NCBI RefSeq assembly: GCF_024679095.1
Contig: NC_066552.1
Span: 13,482,923-13,546,922, forward strand
DNA: 64,000 nt
DNA from: Eriocheir sinensis
Lineage: Eukaryota; Arthropoda; Malacostraca; Decapoda; Varunidae
Direction: 5' to 3'
The notes under the pieces were generated by a model. It was not told where the DNA came from. It did no database searches and saw nothing but the letters and a program-made list of their open reading frames with translations. The translations under genes were made by a program, and so were the position numbers. Shown one piece after another: positions 1 to 11,350 of the stretch (position 1 is its first letter; each line of letters starts with the position of its first letter).

Positions 1-720
<720 letters not shown>

Positions 721-949
721 TCAATGTACCCATGACCCAGCCTCAAAAAACGGCAGCACTGCAAAACACAGCTACCACATTTTGTGGTATTTATACAAAG
801 TCATTGTCATCATTCCACTAGAACAATATTCAAAGCCCCCTATACATCCTCATTATAAATTTATATAAGTGCACTATTATGAAGTTTCATTTCACGTTAA
901 TCTAACAATAAGACAATAATTGCTGCTTGTACACTTGGCATCGCCGCAA

Positions 950-2140
950 AAGGGAAAGCCCCGAAAAGGGCACTGTTAGTATTAAACACCGAGGAAAAGT
1001 AATTGTTTAAGAGGTTTGCAATGTGTTGGCTGTCAGTCACTAGTGCACCGTCGCTGTTTGTTAAAGGTCCAACTCCACTTCTGATCGCCTTTCTGTTGTT
1101 TATGTAACTGAAGAAAGATTTCGGATATTTTTACAGTTGGCTGCAATATTTTTTTCATATCTACGCTTTGCCTAACATACTAATTTTTTTACTCGTCGCC
1201 TGGCATCATTATAAAGTCTAATGTTTTCGGGCGTGCTTTGTTCTTTCTTTAACCTGTAAAGCAATATTCTCTCCTTGACGGAGTGTTTAATTTCGCTATT
1301 AAACCGAGGTGGGCTTTTATTAGTGTTAATTCGCTTCTCGCACAAGGAGACGAATGCGTTCTGAGTGAGTAAATTATTTTTAAAGCATAGCCAGGCTTCC
1401 TCTACATTACCGTCATCTGATAGTTGTATTTCTGTTAGTTTTTGTCGGATTTCTACGAAGTTAGCTCTTTTGAAATTGGGCACCTTTACTTTATTTTCAG
1501 TCACTGATGTTTGAGCTCTAATGTCGACGCGCACTAATTTATGATCGCAAGAACCGAGGTGTTCTCCTACCGTGACATTACTGACTAGGTTATCTTGGGT
1601 CGTTATAACAAGGTCGAATATGTTATTTTGGCTTAGATAATTTTCTTCTAGAAATTCGATCATTCTATGTGACTCGCCTTCTATACCTGACAGTGTCGCC
1701 CAGTCGATATGGGAGAGGTTAAAGTCTGCTAATATCAGTGAGTCGTTGTTATTAAGTAACTGTCTTAAAACGCTGTACATTGCAAGGTCGTCATCGAATG
1801 ATTGCCCAGGAGGCCTGTAGGTGACAGATATATTTAAATTGGCTTTTGCAATGTTTACTCGCACGCACAAATGTTCAACGTTACTGTTTCTTGGTGTTTT
1901 GTCAGTGGGTTGCAAATAGCTTTTGACAAAAAGGGCGACACCACCGCCTCTACGGTTTACACGATCTTTGTTGAAGAGTCTGTAGCCATCTATGTTGTAT
2001 TCGGAACTTAAATCAATATTTGTGGTGTCTATAAATGTTTCGGTTATAGCAATTATGTCAAAATTTTCTGTTAGAGCAAGACATCTCAGTTCATCAAATT
2101 TGTTTCTTAGGCTACGCGCATTGAAACTAAGGCCGGTATT
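950..2140 (-). pseudogene. Decayed non-LTR retrotransposon fragment, endonuclease domain
   Basis: Reading the minus strand from about 2140 down, one open frame begins with FNARSLRNKFDEL and continues through IIAITETF, RRGGGVALFVK, VTYRPPG, LILADFNLSHIDW, IFDLVIT and LGSCDHKLV. These are the ordered motifs of the exonuclease-endonuclease-phosphatase nuclease found in CR1/jockey-type LINEs (N-A-R-S, T-E-T, G/A-D-F-N, S/C-D-H). The frame breaks at about 1172 with a stop. After a one-base shift near 1125 it continues as FFSYINNRK and NNYFSSVF, the linker toward the reverse transcriptase, to about 950. No reverse transcriptase follows, so the copy is truncated and inactive. The element class is clear; the exact family is not. 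Confidence 0.85.
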
Positions 2141-2312
2141 ATGACACTTTCGCTTCTCACATCAACTATTTATAATGGTCAAAGAGGGGGTCGGTCGGGT
2201 TCTAATGTGTTTCTTTGGGTTCACTGTAGAAAAGAAGGGTCACACTCTCACCAGGGTCATAAAACTACTACTGGAAATGCCTACAACTCTTACGAAAGCC
2301 TTGTCAAATTTG
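2141..2312. repeat. Dispersed repeat A, single copy
   Basis: A segment of about 170 bp runs from CACTTTCGCTTCTCACATCA through GGTCAAAGAGGGGGTC and CACCAGGGTCATAAAACTA to GAAAGCCTTGTCAAAT. The same ordered blocks recur at about 41640-42760 (tandem), 43147-43330 (inverted), and more weakly at 36900-37830 and 54910-55140. It abuts the broken end of the LINE fragment. No coding potential. Bases 2313-2460 show nothing recognisable. Confidence 0.7.
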
Positions 2313-2460
2313 TGTTCTTGGCTGACGAAATGTTTTATAATACGACCCTAAGGATTTTTAAGTTATCTAGAGGCTTCGTAATAGAGATGGTGGTACTTGC
2401 GGGATCACGGTTACGGGTTTGTTGCGATGCTTGGCGTCTGTTTACACGGGCGGGGTGGAG

Positions 2461-2556
2461 GGAGAGAAAGGGGAAGAAGGAAAGGGAGAGAGAGAGAGAG
2501 AGGAAGAAGGAAGTGAAGGGGAAAAATGAAGGAAGAGGGGGAGATAGATGATAAAG

Positions 2557-2605
<49 letters not shown>

Positions 2606-2779
2606 AGGGGAGAAATGAAGGAAGAAAGAGGGGGAGATAGATGATAGAGGAGAGAGTACAGGGGAGAAATGAAGGAAGAAAGGCGGAGATAAATGATAAA
2701 GAAGGAGAGAGACAGAGACACAGAGAGAGAGAGAGAGAGTGTATAGGGGAGAAATGAAGGAAGAAAGAGGGGGAGATAG

Positions 2780-2845
<66 letters not shown>

Positions 2846-2895
2846 AATAAGGGAGCTAGGGAGAGAGAGAGAAAGAGAGAGAGAGGGGGCAAAGT
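2461..2895. repeat. (GA)n and GA-rich minisatellite
   Basis: Runs of GA alternate with a spacer containing GGGGAGAAATGAAGGAAGAA and GGGGGAGATAGATGAT, repeated about four times. It is low-complexity and open in several frames for that reason alone. Confidence 0.9.
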
Positions 2896-2939
2896 GTAGA
2901 TAGGTAACAGTTTCCCGTGTCATATGGAATCCCTTCTAT

Positions 2940-3230
2940 CGCCTGTGTCTTGTCCCACACACCCAGGCGCTGCCGTGACGGAGACCTGACTCGTGGGGCA
3001 CCGCCTGTGTCTTGTCCCACACACCCAGGCGCTGCCGTGACGGAGACCTGACTCGTGGGGCACCGCCTGTGTCTTGTCCCACACACCCAGGCGCTGCCGT
3101 GACGGAGGCCTGACTCGTGGGGCACCGCCTGTGTCTTGTCCCACACACCCAGGCGCTGCCGTGACGGAGACCTGACTCGTGGGGCACCGCCTGTGTCTTG
3201 TCCCACATACCCAGGAACAGAGGCCTGACA
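2940..3230. repeat. 62-bp minisatellite, about five copies
   Basis: The unit starts with CGCCTGTGTCTTGTCCCACA and ends with CTGACTCGTGGGGCAC. Copies start at 2940, 3002, 3064, 3126 and 3188 (last partial) and are nearly identical. Because 62 is not a multiple of three, the array reads open in three minus-strand frames that show the same peptides shifted; this is not a gene. Bases 3231-3587 hold no recognisable feature. Confidence 0.95.
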
Positions 3231-3587
3231 CATTGGGCGCCCGCGCTGATAACGACCAAGACTGGAGACCGGACCAGGAGTGGGAGACATCACGAAGAGT
3301 CACACGAAGATAGATAGGACAATTTAGGTCAAGGAATGCTGTATAAAGGACATAAGGAGTGTGTCACTTTAATAGCGGCGATGATATTGTGCTTGGTTCA
3401 GTGTGTTAGTGAGGATGGGCTATCACTGGTTAGCTGGTGTTGGTAGAGCGAGGCACCACCACAGTATAATATATCAAGTTACTTATATTACAGCAACACT
3501 TACAAATTAACTCGTCCCTTTCCCTTCAAGCAACAGTTCTAACACCTTTAATTTAATGATTGAATGTTTCCTTGAAATGCCAGAATT

Positions 3588-3760
3588 TTCTCTTTTCTCC
3601 ACTCCCACACGATCTCAGCGTGTAACGAAACACACGAGGAATTAATCCAGACAAGGAAAGGTTTTACCGGCGCCGGGGATCAAACCCGCGACCAGTGTAA
3701 CGGGAGAGGCACTCCTTTACCAGTCGGCCAAAGAGGTATCCACCCCTGGCTAAGTGAGTT
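3588..3760 (-). mobile_element. tRNA-like SINE, family A, minus copy
   Basis: On the minus strand the head reads CTCTTTGGCCGACTGG (A-box-like), followed by CGCGGGTTTGATCCCC (B-box-like, one change from GGTTCRANNCC). A conserved tail follows with CCTTGTCTGGATTAATT and GTGTGTTTCG. The same head and tail recur on the plus strand at 7319-7500, which makes this a dispersed Pol III-type retroelement rather than a tRNA gene. Confidence 0.75.
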
Positions 3761-3879
3761 ATGGAAGGCAAGTCAGCATTACATCCTTCCTTCTTTTTTC
3801 ATTTCCTTGTTTTCTTTTTGACCCATTTGCTCTGATTCTTCGTTTTTCTTCAGTTTTCTCTCTCAACCATTCTCTCTCC

Positions 3880-4850
3880 TCCTCCTCCTCTCTGTCTATC
3901 TTCATCCTTTCCTTCCTTTTAATAAGTCTTAAGTTATCTTTTACTTGACATTCTTTCTGGTCAAATCTTGCATCTCGTTTTCCTTTTGTCCATTCTCTCT
4001 CCTCCTCCTCCTCCTCCTCTCTGTCTATCTTCATCCTTTCCTTCCTTTTAATAAGTCTTAAGTTATCTTTTACTTGACATTCTTTCTGGTGGTCAAATCT
4101 TGCATCTCGTTTTCCTTTTGTCCATTCGCTCTCCTCCTCCTCCTCCTCCTCTCTGTCTTTCTTCATCCTTTCCTTCCTTTTAATAAGTCTTAAGTTATCT
4201 TTTACTTGACATTCTTTCTGGTGGTCAAATCTTGCATCTCTTTTTCCTTTTGTCCATTCTCTCTCCTCCTCCTCCTCCTCCTCCTCTTCCTCCTCTCTGT
4301 CTATCTTCATCCTTTCCTTCCTTTTAATAAGTCTTAAGTTATCTTTTACTTGACATTCTTTCTGGTGGTCAAATCTTGCATCTCGTTTTCCTTTTGTCCA
4401 TTCTCTCTCCTCCTCCTCCTCCTCTCTGTCTTTCTTCATCCTTTCCTTCCTTTTAATAAGTCTTAAGTTATCTTTTACTTGACATTCTTTCTGGTGGTCA
4501 AATCTTGCATCTCGTTTTCCTTTTGTCCATTCTCTCTCCTCCTCCTCCTTCTCCTCCTCTCTGTTTTTCTTCATCCTTTCCTTCCTTTTAATAAGTCTTA
4601 AGTTATCTTTTACTTGACATTCTTTCTGGTCAAATCTTGCATCTCGTTTTCCTTTTGTCCATTCTCTCTCCTCCTCCTCCTCCTCCTCTCTGTCTTTCTT
4701 CATCCTTTCCTTCCTTTTAATAAGTCTTAAGTTATCTTTTACTTGACATTCTTTCTGGTGGTCAAATCTTTCATCTCGTTTTCCTTTTGTCCATTCTCTC
4801 TCCTCCTCCTCCTCCTCTCTGTCTTTCTTCATCCCTTCCTTCCTTTTAAT
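3880..4850. repeat. About 129-bp minisatellite, eight copies
   Basis: Each unit contains TTCATCCTTTCCTTCCTTTT, AATAAGTCTTAAGTTATC, TTGACATTCTTTCTGG and a variable (CTC)n run. Successive units are about 129, 132, 144, 129, 135, 129 and 129 bp apart, because the indels are whole triplets (CTC or GGT). The minus strand is therefore open for 357 codons as a charged repeat (KRKERMKKDREEEEE). I read this as a by-product of triplet slippage. Degenerate continuations (TCATCCCTTCCTTCCTTTTA, AAGTTATCTTTTGC) extend to about 5340. Confidence 0.9.
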
Positions 4851-5368
4851 GAGTCCAAGTTATCTTTTGCTTAATTAACGTTTATAATTCTTTCTGGTGG
4901 TCAAATCTTGCATCTCATTTTCCAATCGTACATTCTCTCTCCTCCTCCTCCTGCTGCTCATAATCCAGTTCCTTCTATTCTCCTTTCTCCTTTATTCCTT
5001 TTTCACTTTTCCTCCTTCTCATTTCCATTCCCCTTCCCCGACTTTCCTCCATTCTTTCCTCCTCTATTCTTCCTTCATCTCCTCTTCCTCCAATTCTTTC
5101 TATATCCGTTTCTCCTTCTTCTCCTTTCACTCCTCCTCCTCCTCCTCTCTGTCTATCTTCATCCCTTCCTTCCTTTTAATAAGTCCAAGTTATCTTTTGC
5201 GTGACATTCTTTCTAATGGTCAAATCTTACATCTCATTTCCTTTCGTTCATTCTCTCTCCTCCTCCTCCTCTGTCTATCTTCATCCCTTCCTTCCTTTTA
5301 ATAAGTCCAAGTTATCTTTTGCTTGAGGTTCTTTCTAATGTGTTTGTGGTGCCCGGCTCTGGTCATCA

Positions 5369-5905
5369 GTTTGTTTCGTCGCTGTATAATTGTCAGTCCT
5401 AGTTAGTTTTGTCACTATAATTGTCAGTCCTAGTTAGTTTTGTCACTGTATAATTGTCAGTCCTAGTTTGTTTTGTCACTGTATAATTGTCAGTCCTAGT
5501 TTGTTTTGTCACTGTATAATTGTCAGTCCTAGTTTGTTTTGTCACTGTATAATTGTCAGTCCTAGTTTGTTTTGTCACTGTATAATTGTCAGTCCTAGTT
5601 TGTTTTGTCACTGTATAATTGTCAGTCCTAGTTAGTTTTGTCACTGTATAATTGTCAGTCCTAGTTTGTTTAGTCCATTGTTTTGTCACTGTATAATTGT
5701 CAGTCCTAGTTTGTTTTGTCACTGTATAATTGTCAGTCCTAGTTTGTTTTGTCACTGTATAATTGTCAGTCCTAGTTTGTTTTGTCACTGTATAATTGTC
5801 AGTCCTAGTTAGTTTTGTCACTGTATAATTGTCAGTCCTAGTTTGTTTTGTCACTGTATAATTGTCAGTCCTAGTTTGTTTTGTCACTGTATAATTGTCA
5901 GTCCC
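5369..5905. repeat. 33-bp minisatellite, about 16 copies
   Basis: The unit is TTTTGTCACTGTATAATTGT followed by CAGTCCTAGTTTG, repeated with few changes and one irregular unit near 5670. A 33-bp unit keeps one minus-strand frame open (11-residue repeat TKQTRTDNYTV) for 162 codons. There is no non-repetitive flanking coding sequence, so it is not called a gene. Confidence 0.95.
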
Positions 5906-6660
5906 AGCCAGGCGCCTCTTCCATGTAAAGATATCGGCAGCTTCAAGCCTTGCCGATATCTCAATCCGTACATGAATGTGAATTAACCGAAATTCTAGTT
6001 AATGTCTGCATGGTGCTCTCTCTCATAATGCTGCTTTAAATTTTCAATCTCACTCACAATCCGGGGTTAGTAATATATTTTGTTGCCATGAGTTAACTCC
6101 CCGTGATGGCCAGTTTCATGCACTATACAAAAGTAATTTTACTTTCGCATAGCTATAATTCTGCACCCATGTCTAAGCGCCAATTTCACAGTTCTCCATG
6201 ACGGGTTAGTAAGCTCCCAAACCAGTACCAGAGCCTTCAAAATTTCCCTGTATAGTGTCTGGTGTTTATATTCAAGTTCACAAATTTGACGAAACTATAC
6301 AGGAAAGGTTTTATATATTCATGATATGAAGGAAAGGGAAGAGAAGGAGATGAGATTGAGAGACGAGTGAGCCGAGATCCTGCTTATATTCAAGTTCACA
6401 AATTTGACGAGACTACAGGAAAAGCTCTGTGTTTATGATATGAAGGAAAGGGAAGAGAAGGGAGATGAGATTGAGAGATGAGATCCTGTTTATAATCAAG
6501 TTCACAAATTTGACAAAACTATTCAGGAAAGGTCTTGTGTGTTTATGCTACGAAGGAAAGGGAAGAGAAGGGAGATGAGTGAGCTGAGATCCTGTTTATA
6601 TTCAAGTCCACAAATTTGATGACACAATACAGGAAAAGCTCTGTGTATTTAGTGTGTCAT
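5906..6660. repeat. About 115-bp tandem repeat, with unremarkable sequence before it
   Basis: From about 6259 to 6655 a unit containing TTCAAGTTCACAAATTTGAC, ACAGGAAA and GATATGAAGGAAAGGGAAGA repeats about three and a half times. Bases 5906-6258 show no repeat or gene that I can support. Confidence 0.8.
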
Positions 6661-6788
6661 CGAAGACCGCGCCATTTTGAACAGTATGGGATTCTATAGC
6701 TTGGTTCAGGAGTGTTACAAAGATTGTGATGGACTGTGGAAGCGGCCCTTAATGTTCCCTTTTCTAATATGCCTCTCTGTTTTTGCAG

Positions 6789-7112
6789 GATGCCGCGGAC
6801 GGACCATGCAGAGGACTCATCGCGACGACACCAACGGTTTGGTTAAGTGGGTTCTCTTGTGTGTGCGTCTGTGTGTGAATGGCAGGCCTGTCGTATGATT
6901 GTGTGTGTGTGTGCGTTGGCGTTATGCCTTCGCACTATTATTTTGTTAGGATGTATTTTTGTGTGTGAACTTTTTGCACGTAATCTTTTTTTATACCCAT
7001 AGCTAGCGTTTGTTTGTGTAGCAGTGTTCCGGGAGATGGACGCCAGGGGACATGGGCTTGGGGAGGCGCACATGACCTCCTCTGTCCGTGATCTCTTCAG
7101 CTGGGGAGACCG
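6789..7112 (+). other. Pair of exon-like segments, unidentified
   Basis: An acceptor (TCTGTTTTTGCAG) precedes a 63-nt open stretch, GATGCCGCGGACGGACCATG to GGTTTGGTTAA, followed by a GTGGGT donor. After an intron-like stretch, a second acceptor (TTTGTGTAGCAG, ending about 7027) precedes an open stretch reading FREMDARGHGLGEAHM to FSWGDR, which ends at a GTAAGC donor (7112/7113). The two join in frame (A plus TG gives ATG). The GTG-rich spacer, including ATACCCATAGCTAGCG, also occurs at 11.8-12.1 kb, so these may instead be parts of an old transposon. I do not recognise the protein. Confidence 0.2.
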
Positions 7113-7211
7113 GTAAGCATTTTGATATAGTTGTGTGGATAATGGATATTGTTTTTTACAGCTAAAGAAACCACTCTAGGGCAACCAGAAAATAGGTTTA
7201 GAAAAATGCTG

Positions 7212-7831
7212 TTAACCCCTTCCCGGCGGCAGGGTAGACGTATGTTTTACCCCCCCAAAAAATAGTCTGTATAGACGCTGTTGATGTTCATCTGTAGTGC
7301 GGCCTGATGAACGAGCCTCCCATACCCACTTAGCCAGTGGGGTACCTCTTTGGCCGACTCGGTAAGGAGTGGCTCTCCCGTCACGCTGGTCGTGGGTTCA
7401 ATCCCAGGCAGCCGGGGAATACCCTCTCCTTGTCTTGATTAATTTCTTGTGTGTTTCGATACACGCAGAGGCCGTGTTGGGAAATAGAAAAAGAGAAAAT
7501 AAAAGCCCGGGGCATTACATATGTACTACCTCAGAAAAATAGTCTCTATAGACGGTGTCGATTTTCATCCATACGTGTATATATAGATTCCCCACAAGTG
7601 GGCATTCCAGATTGACGTCTATACAGTCACCCCTCAAATAGTACGGTTTCCAATAGCTCGGTTTCGGTTTTATACGGATTGTCATAGAAGATCTTTTAGA
7701 GGGCCGACTGTATATAGACCATGCTACTCTCTAATGTGGGCAAATGAGAGCAAACGTCTATATACAGACTCGCTGACAAAGTCCCAATTTCCAAACTTCT
7801 CTATATAGATCCTCTGCCGGGAAGGGGTTAA
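7212..7831. mobile_element. TTAA-flanked MITE with terminal inverted repeats
   Basis: The left end reads TTAACCCCTTCCCGGCGGCA and the right end is the reverse complement, GCCGGGAAGGGGTTAA. The 12-bp inverted termini CCCCTTCCCGGC are bounded by TTAA on both sides. TTAA target duplications with CCC-starting termini are the signature of piggyBac-type DNA transposons. There is no transposase, so this is a non-autonomous copy. The interior has several GTCTNTATAGAC-like palindromic motifs. A family A SINE is nested at 7319-7500. Confidence 0.75.
7319..7500 (+). mobile_element. tRNA-like SINE, family A, plus copy
   Basis: It contains CCTCTTTGGCCGACTCGG (A-box region), CGTGGGTTCAATCCCAGG (B box) and the tail CTTGTCTTGATTAATTTC, GTGTGTTTCGATACACGC, and an A-rich end. 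It matches the inverted copy at 3588-3760 along the whole length. It lies inside the TTAA-bounded MITE, so it inserted after that element. Confidence 0.8.
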
Positions 7832-7987
7832 TCACTGCTCCTTCAGAGGCAAAAGTTATGAGCTGCCAAAAGGGAGGTCAGTTTCGGGAGGAGAGGTGTC
7901 TCGATACGTCATTCCTCTTGAGAGAATTAAAGTCAAAGGCAGGAGGAAATATAGACAAAGGAAGGCTGCTCCAGAGTTTACCAGTGT

Positions 7988-8275
7988 AAGGGATGAAAGA
8001 ATGAAGATACTGGTTAACTCTTGCATAATGGGTTTGGACAGCACAGGGATGAAAGAATGAAGGTGCTGGTTAACTCTTGCATAATGGGTTTGGACAGTAT
8101 AGGGATGAAAGAATGAAGATGCTGGTTAACTCTTGCATAACGGGTTTGGACAGCACAGGGATAAAAGAATGGAGATGCTGGTTAACTCTTGCATAATGGG
8201 TTTGGACAGCACAGGGATGAAAGAATGAAGATGCTGGTTAACTCTTGCATAAGGGGTTTGGACAGTATAGGGTAT
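7988..8275. repeat. 56-bp minisatellite, five copies
   Basis: The unit is GGGATGAAAGAATGAAGATG, CTGGTTAACTCTTGCATAAT, GGGTTTGGACAGCACA. Copies start at about 7990, 8046, 8102, 8158 and 8214. Bases 8276-8600 are AT-rich with nothing recognisable. Confidence 0.95.
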
Positions 8276-8604
8276 ATGTAAGAATAGTATTTGTATATGT
8301 GAAATTTTTTTTAAAGGAGTATATAATGTTAGGAATTGCAAAAATTAATATATGCTTAATAGGAGAGATCAGTGATGATTTGACCATTTTTTAGTTTAAG
8401 AAAAATTCAATTATGTACATGAGAGATAGAGATGGAATTTATACTTTCTTAAACATACTTAAAACTACTTATCCTCCCTAATTTCTATCTTTCCCGTACT
8501 TAATTAAATTTTGGCATTACAATTTTGTTGACCTTAACTGGTGGTGGTGGTAGCAGCGGGGGTCATGTTTCTTAATGGTCCCTCCAAGCGAGAAAAATCA
8601 CCCC

Positions 8605-8935
8605 GCACACAAACCATTTCATAATATATATGAAAGCATTTGTGATCAGTTTAGGTATAATCTATTTTGGGCAGTTTAGGTATAATCTATTTTGGGGAGT
8701 TTAAATCATGGCACAAATTTGGCCCGTCGCTGCTACACGGTAAAGCCACAAATTTGGCCCGTCGCTGCTACACGGTAAAGCCACAAATTTGCCCCGTCGC
8801 TGCTACACGGTAAAGCCACAAATTTGCCCCGTCGCTGCTACACGGTAAAGCCACAAATTTGCCCCGTCGCTGCTACACGGTAAAGCCACAAATTTGGCCC
8901 GTCGCTGCTACACGGCAAAGCCACAAATTATAGCC
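8605..8935 (+). repeat. 35-bp tail-repeat family, locus 1
   Basis: A leader (TTTCATAATATATATGAAAG, CATTTGTGATCAGTTTA, AATCTATTTTGGGGAG, TTTAAATCATGGCAC) precedes about six tandem copies of a 35-bp unit: AAATTTGGCCCGTCGCTGCT plus ACACGGTAAAGCCAC. The same leader and unit occur at 14359-14590 (inverted) and 62450-62557. The unit with small changes forms the array at 10182-10747. The array runs directly into the LINE fragment at 8936. Confidence 0.9.
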
Positions 8936-10203
8936 GGGAGCATTCTGGACCATCTAGAAAAGCATAATTTAATTCATGATTCACTGCATGAGCTCACAAA
9001 GGATAGGTCTTGCCTTGCCTTACTAACCTGTTGTCCTTCTACACTAAAGTAATCGAGGCAGTTGACCGAGATGAAAACTATGACATATTGTATCTAGATT
9101 TCAGTAAAGCGTTCGGCAAAGTTCCCCATCACCGGCTATTACTAAAATTACAGGCTCACGGCGTAGCTGGTAAAGTTTTGAACTGGATCAGGGCGTGGCT
9201 TAGTGGTAGGAAGCAGAGAGTTCGAATCAATGGTAGGAAATCTGAATGGGGCAGTGTTACGAGTGGAGTCCCTCAGGGGTCGGTGCTGGGTCCTCTGCTT
9301 TTTATTATTTACATCAATGACTTGGACACTGGAATTAGTAGTGATGTCAACAAGTTTGCTGATGACACCAAGATCGGTAGAGTAATCTAATCAGACAGGG
9401 ACGCTAGCGTTCTCCAGGATGAGCTTGACAGACTATGTGATTGGGCGGGGAAGTGGCAGATGGAATTCAATGTCGGGAAGTGTAGCATTTTGAGTGTAGG
9501 CTGGAATAACCCCTCACACAATTACTCCTTAAATGGCACTCCTCTAAGCAGGTCTGGACGTGAGAGAGACTTAGGAGTCCTAGTGAGCGCTGACCTCCGT
9601 CCTAGGGCTCAATGCATTCAGACCAAAAATCGTGCCAACAGAGTACTTGGTTTCATCTCAAGGATCGTGAGCAACAGGAGCGCTGAAGTCATCCTCAAAC
9701 TTTACTTAGCAGTAGTTAGACCTCATCTCGATTATGCAGTTCAGTTCTGGTCCCCCTACTATAGAATGGATATCAAGGTGTTAGAATCTGTACAGAGGAG
9801 GATGACAAAGATGATTCAGGGGGTGAGAAACTCGCCTTATGAAGACAGGCTGAAGCAGTTAAATCTACACTCTCTAGAAAGGCGAAGGTTGCGAGGAGAC
9901 TTTATCGAAGTCTATAAATGGATGAAGGGATTTAATAAAAGGGATGTCAATAAGATTTTGATAGTAAAAGAGCCAGGTAGGACGCGTGGCAATGGTTTAA
10001 AGTTAGACAAATTCAGATTCAACAAAGACATAGGCAAGAATTGGTTTACTAACAGAGTGGTGGATGAGTGGAACAGGCTTGGGGGCCATGTTGTGGGTGC
10101 CAATACCATAGATACATTCAAGAAGAGGTTAGATAAAGCCATGGCCTTGTATAGCCTAACCAGCCTATTTTTGGGGGGTTTAAATATCAAGGCACAAACT
10201 TGA
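8936..10203 (+). pseudogene. CR1-like LINE reverse transcriptase, truncated and broken
   Basis: The translation carries the non-LTR reverse transcriptase blocks in order: [19 protein letters not shown] (block A), [15 protein letters not shown] (block B), NKFADDTK (the catalytic FADD, block C), then WQMEFNVGKCSIL, RDLGVLVS, VLGFISR, VVRPHLDYAVQFW and the C-terminal WFTNRVVDEWNRL typical of the CR1 group. The 5' end is missing, with no endonuclease. A TTGCC duplication at about 9009-9018 shifts the frame of the upstream stretch that begins SILDHLEKHNLIHDSLHEL. One TAA at 9388-9390 interrupts an otherwise continuous frame to 10203. A G replaces the usual D in FSKAFD. It is an inactive copy, but only lightly decayed after the truncation. 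Confidence 0.93.
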
Positions 10204-10747
10204 CCCATCGCTGTTACACTGTAAAGCCACAAACTTGACCCATTGCTGCTACACGGTAAAGCCACAAACTTGACCCATTGCTGCTACACTGTAAAGCCAC
10301 AAACTTGACCCATTGCTGCTACACTGTAAAGCCACAAACTTGACCCATTGCTGCTACACTGTAAAGCCACAAACTTGACCCATTGCTGCTACACTGTAAA
10401 GCCACAAACTTGACCCATTGCTGCTACACTGTAAAGCCACAAACTTGACCCATTGCTGCTACACTGTAAAGCCACAAACTTGACCCATTGCTGCTACACG
10501 GTAAAGCCACAAACTTGACCCATTGCTGCTACACTGTAAAGCCACAAACTTGACCCATTGCTGCTACACTGTAAAGCCACAAACTTGACCCATTGCTGCT
10601 ACACGGTAAAGCCACAAACTTGACCCATTGTTGCTACACGGTAAAGCCACAAACTTGACCCATTGCTGCTACACGGTAAAGCCACAAACTTGACCCATTG
10701 CTGCTACACGGTAAAGCCACAAACTTGACCCATCGCTGCTGCCGGGT
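10182..10747 (+). repeat. 35-bp tail-repeat array at the LINE 3' end
   Basis: About 16 tandem copies of CACAAACTTGACCCATTGCT plus GCTACACTGTAAAGC directly follow the LINE reading frame, starting with GGGTTTAAATATCAAGGCAC. The array ends in GCTGCTGCCGGGTTAA (TTAA at 10747-10750). It is the same unit as at 8605-8935 with five or so substitutions, and is more homogeneous here. The position suggests that the unit comes from the 3' untranslated tail of this LINE family. Confidence 0.93.
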
Positions 10748-10750
10748 TAA

Positions 10751-11230
10751 TGGAGCAGCCACCTGTGTCTGAGCCAAGATGTCTGGATGTCTCCGCTGCT
10801 GCCTCTCCACATGTCTGAGTCTCCCTGTACTTCCAGCGTGTTGTCCCAGCTGGAGAGACACGTCGATGGAGGCGGTTGCGTGTGTCGTCCCTTGCCTGTA
10901 TCCTCTGGCGTCCAGGTAAACAATGATAATGATTTTGATAATACCAATAATAGTAATGAATATAACAATACCAATAATAGTAATGAATATAACAATACCA
11001 ATAATAGTAATGAATATAACAATACCAATAATAGTAATGAAATGATAGTCTGTCAAATAACGAGATCATTAAATACTGTTGCTCTTGTATAATTTTCATA
11101 GTGTGTCTAATTCTCTGTCACTGTCTCCTGGGTTGTGTCTAAGTCGGTCTTGTTCTTTCAGAGGCGCGTAAGTGGAGAGCATCGGCGCAGCGCGGGAGCA
11201 GCACGTCAGGGTGTAGGGTGTTTGTTTAGC
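10751..11230. repeat. 27-bp AT-rich minisatellite in unassigned sequence
   Basis: About 10922-11045 is four copies of a 27-bp unit containing AATACCAATAATAGTAATGA. The preceding GC-richer stretch to 10917 ends at a GTAAAC donor-like site, but its open frames are interrupted by stops, so I do not call an exon. 11046-11230 shows nothing I can name. Confidence 0.7.
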
Positions 11231-11350
11231 TGGTGTAGGGAGCTTAGGGTGTTAGGGTGTTAGGTGTAACACCGGTTGGCTCTTTCACAGAACGGGTGTA
11301 ATTCCGTTCTGCGTTTGAGTCTTCCACCTTCAGGCGGTCTCCCTCCGAGA
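11230..11350 (+). repeat. Hairpin-bearing dispersed repeat, copy 1
   Basis: It contains GGTTGGCTCTTTCACAGAACGG, here read as GGTTGGCTCTTTCA followed by an 8-bp perfect hairpin, CAGAACGG-loop-CCGTTCTG with loop GTGTAATT, then CGTTTGAGTC and GGTCTCCCTCCGAGATGTC. The same order recurs at 12868-12970. The family is unknown to me. Bases 11351-11820 are GC-rich unassigned sequence with no convincing gene. Confidence 0.6.

Noticed and set aside
5399..5887. 162-codon minus frame of TKQTRTDNYTV repeats
   Set aside because: The 33-bp period keeps the frame open automatically; no non-repeat exon or signal peptide is attached.
5369..5905. CRISPR-like array of regular repeats
   Set aside because: Direct tandem repeats without unique spacers, in a eukaryotic genome; the other arrays were also checked and have no spacers.
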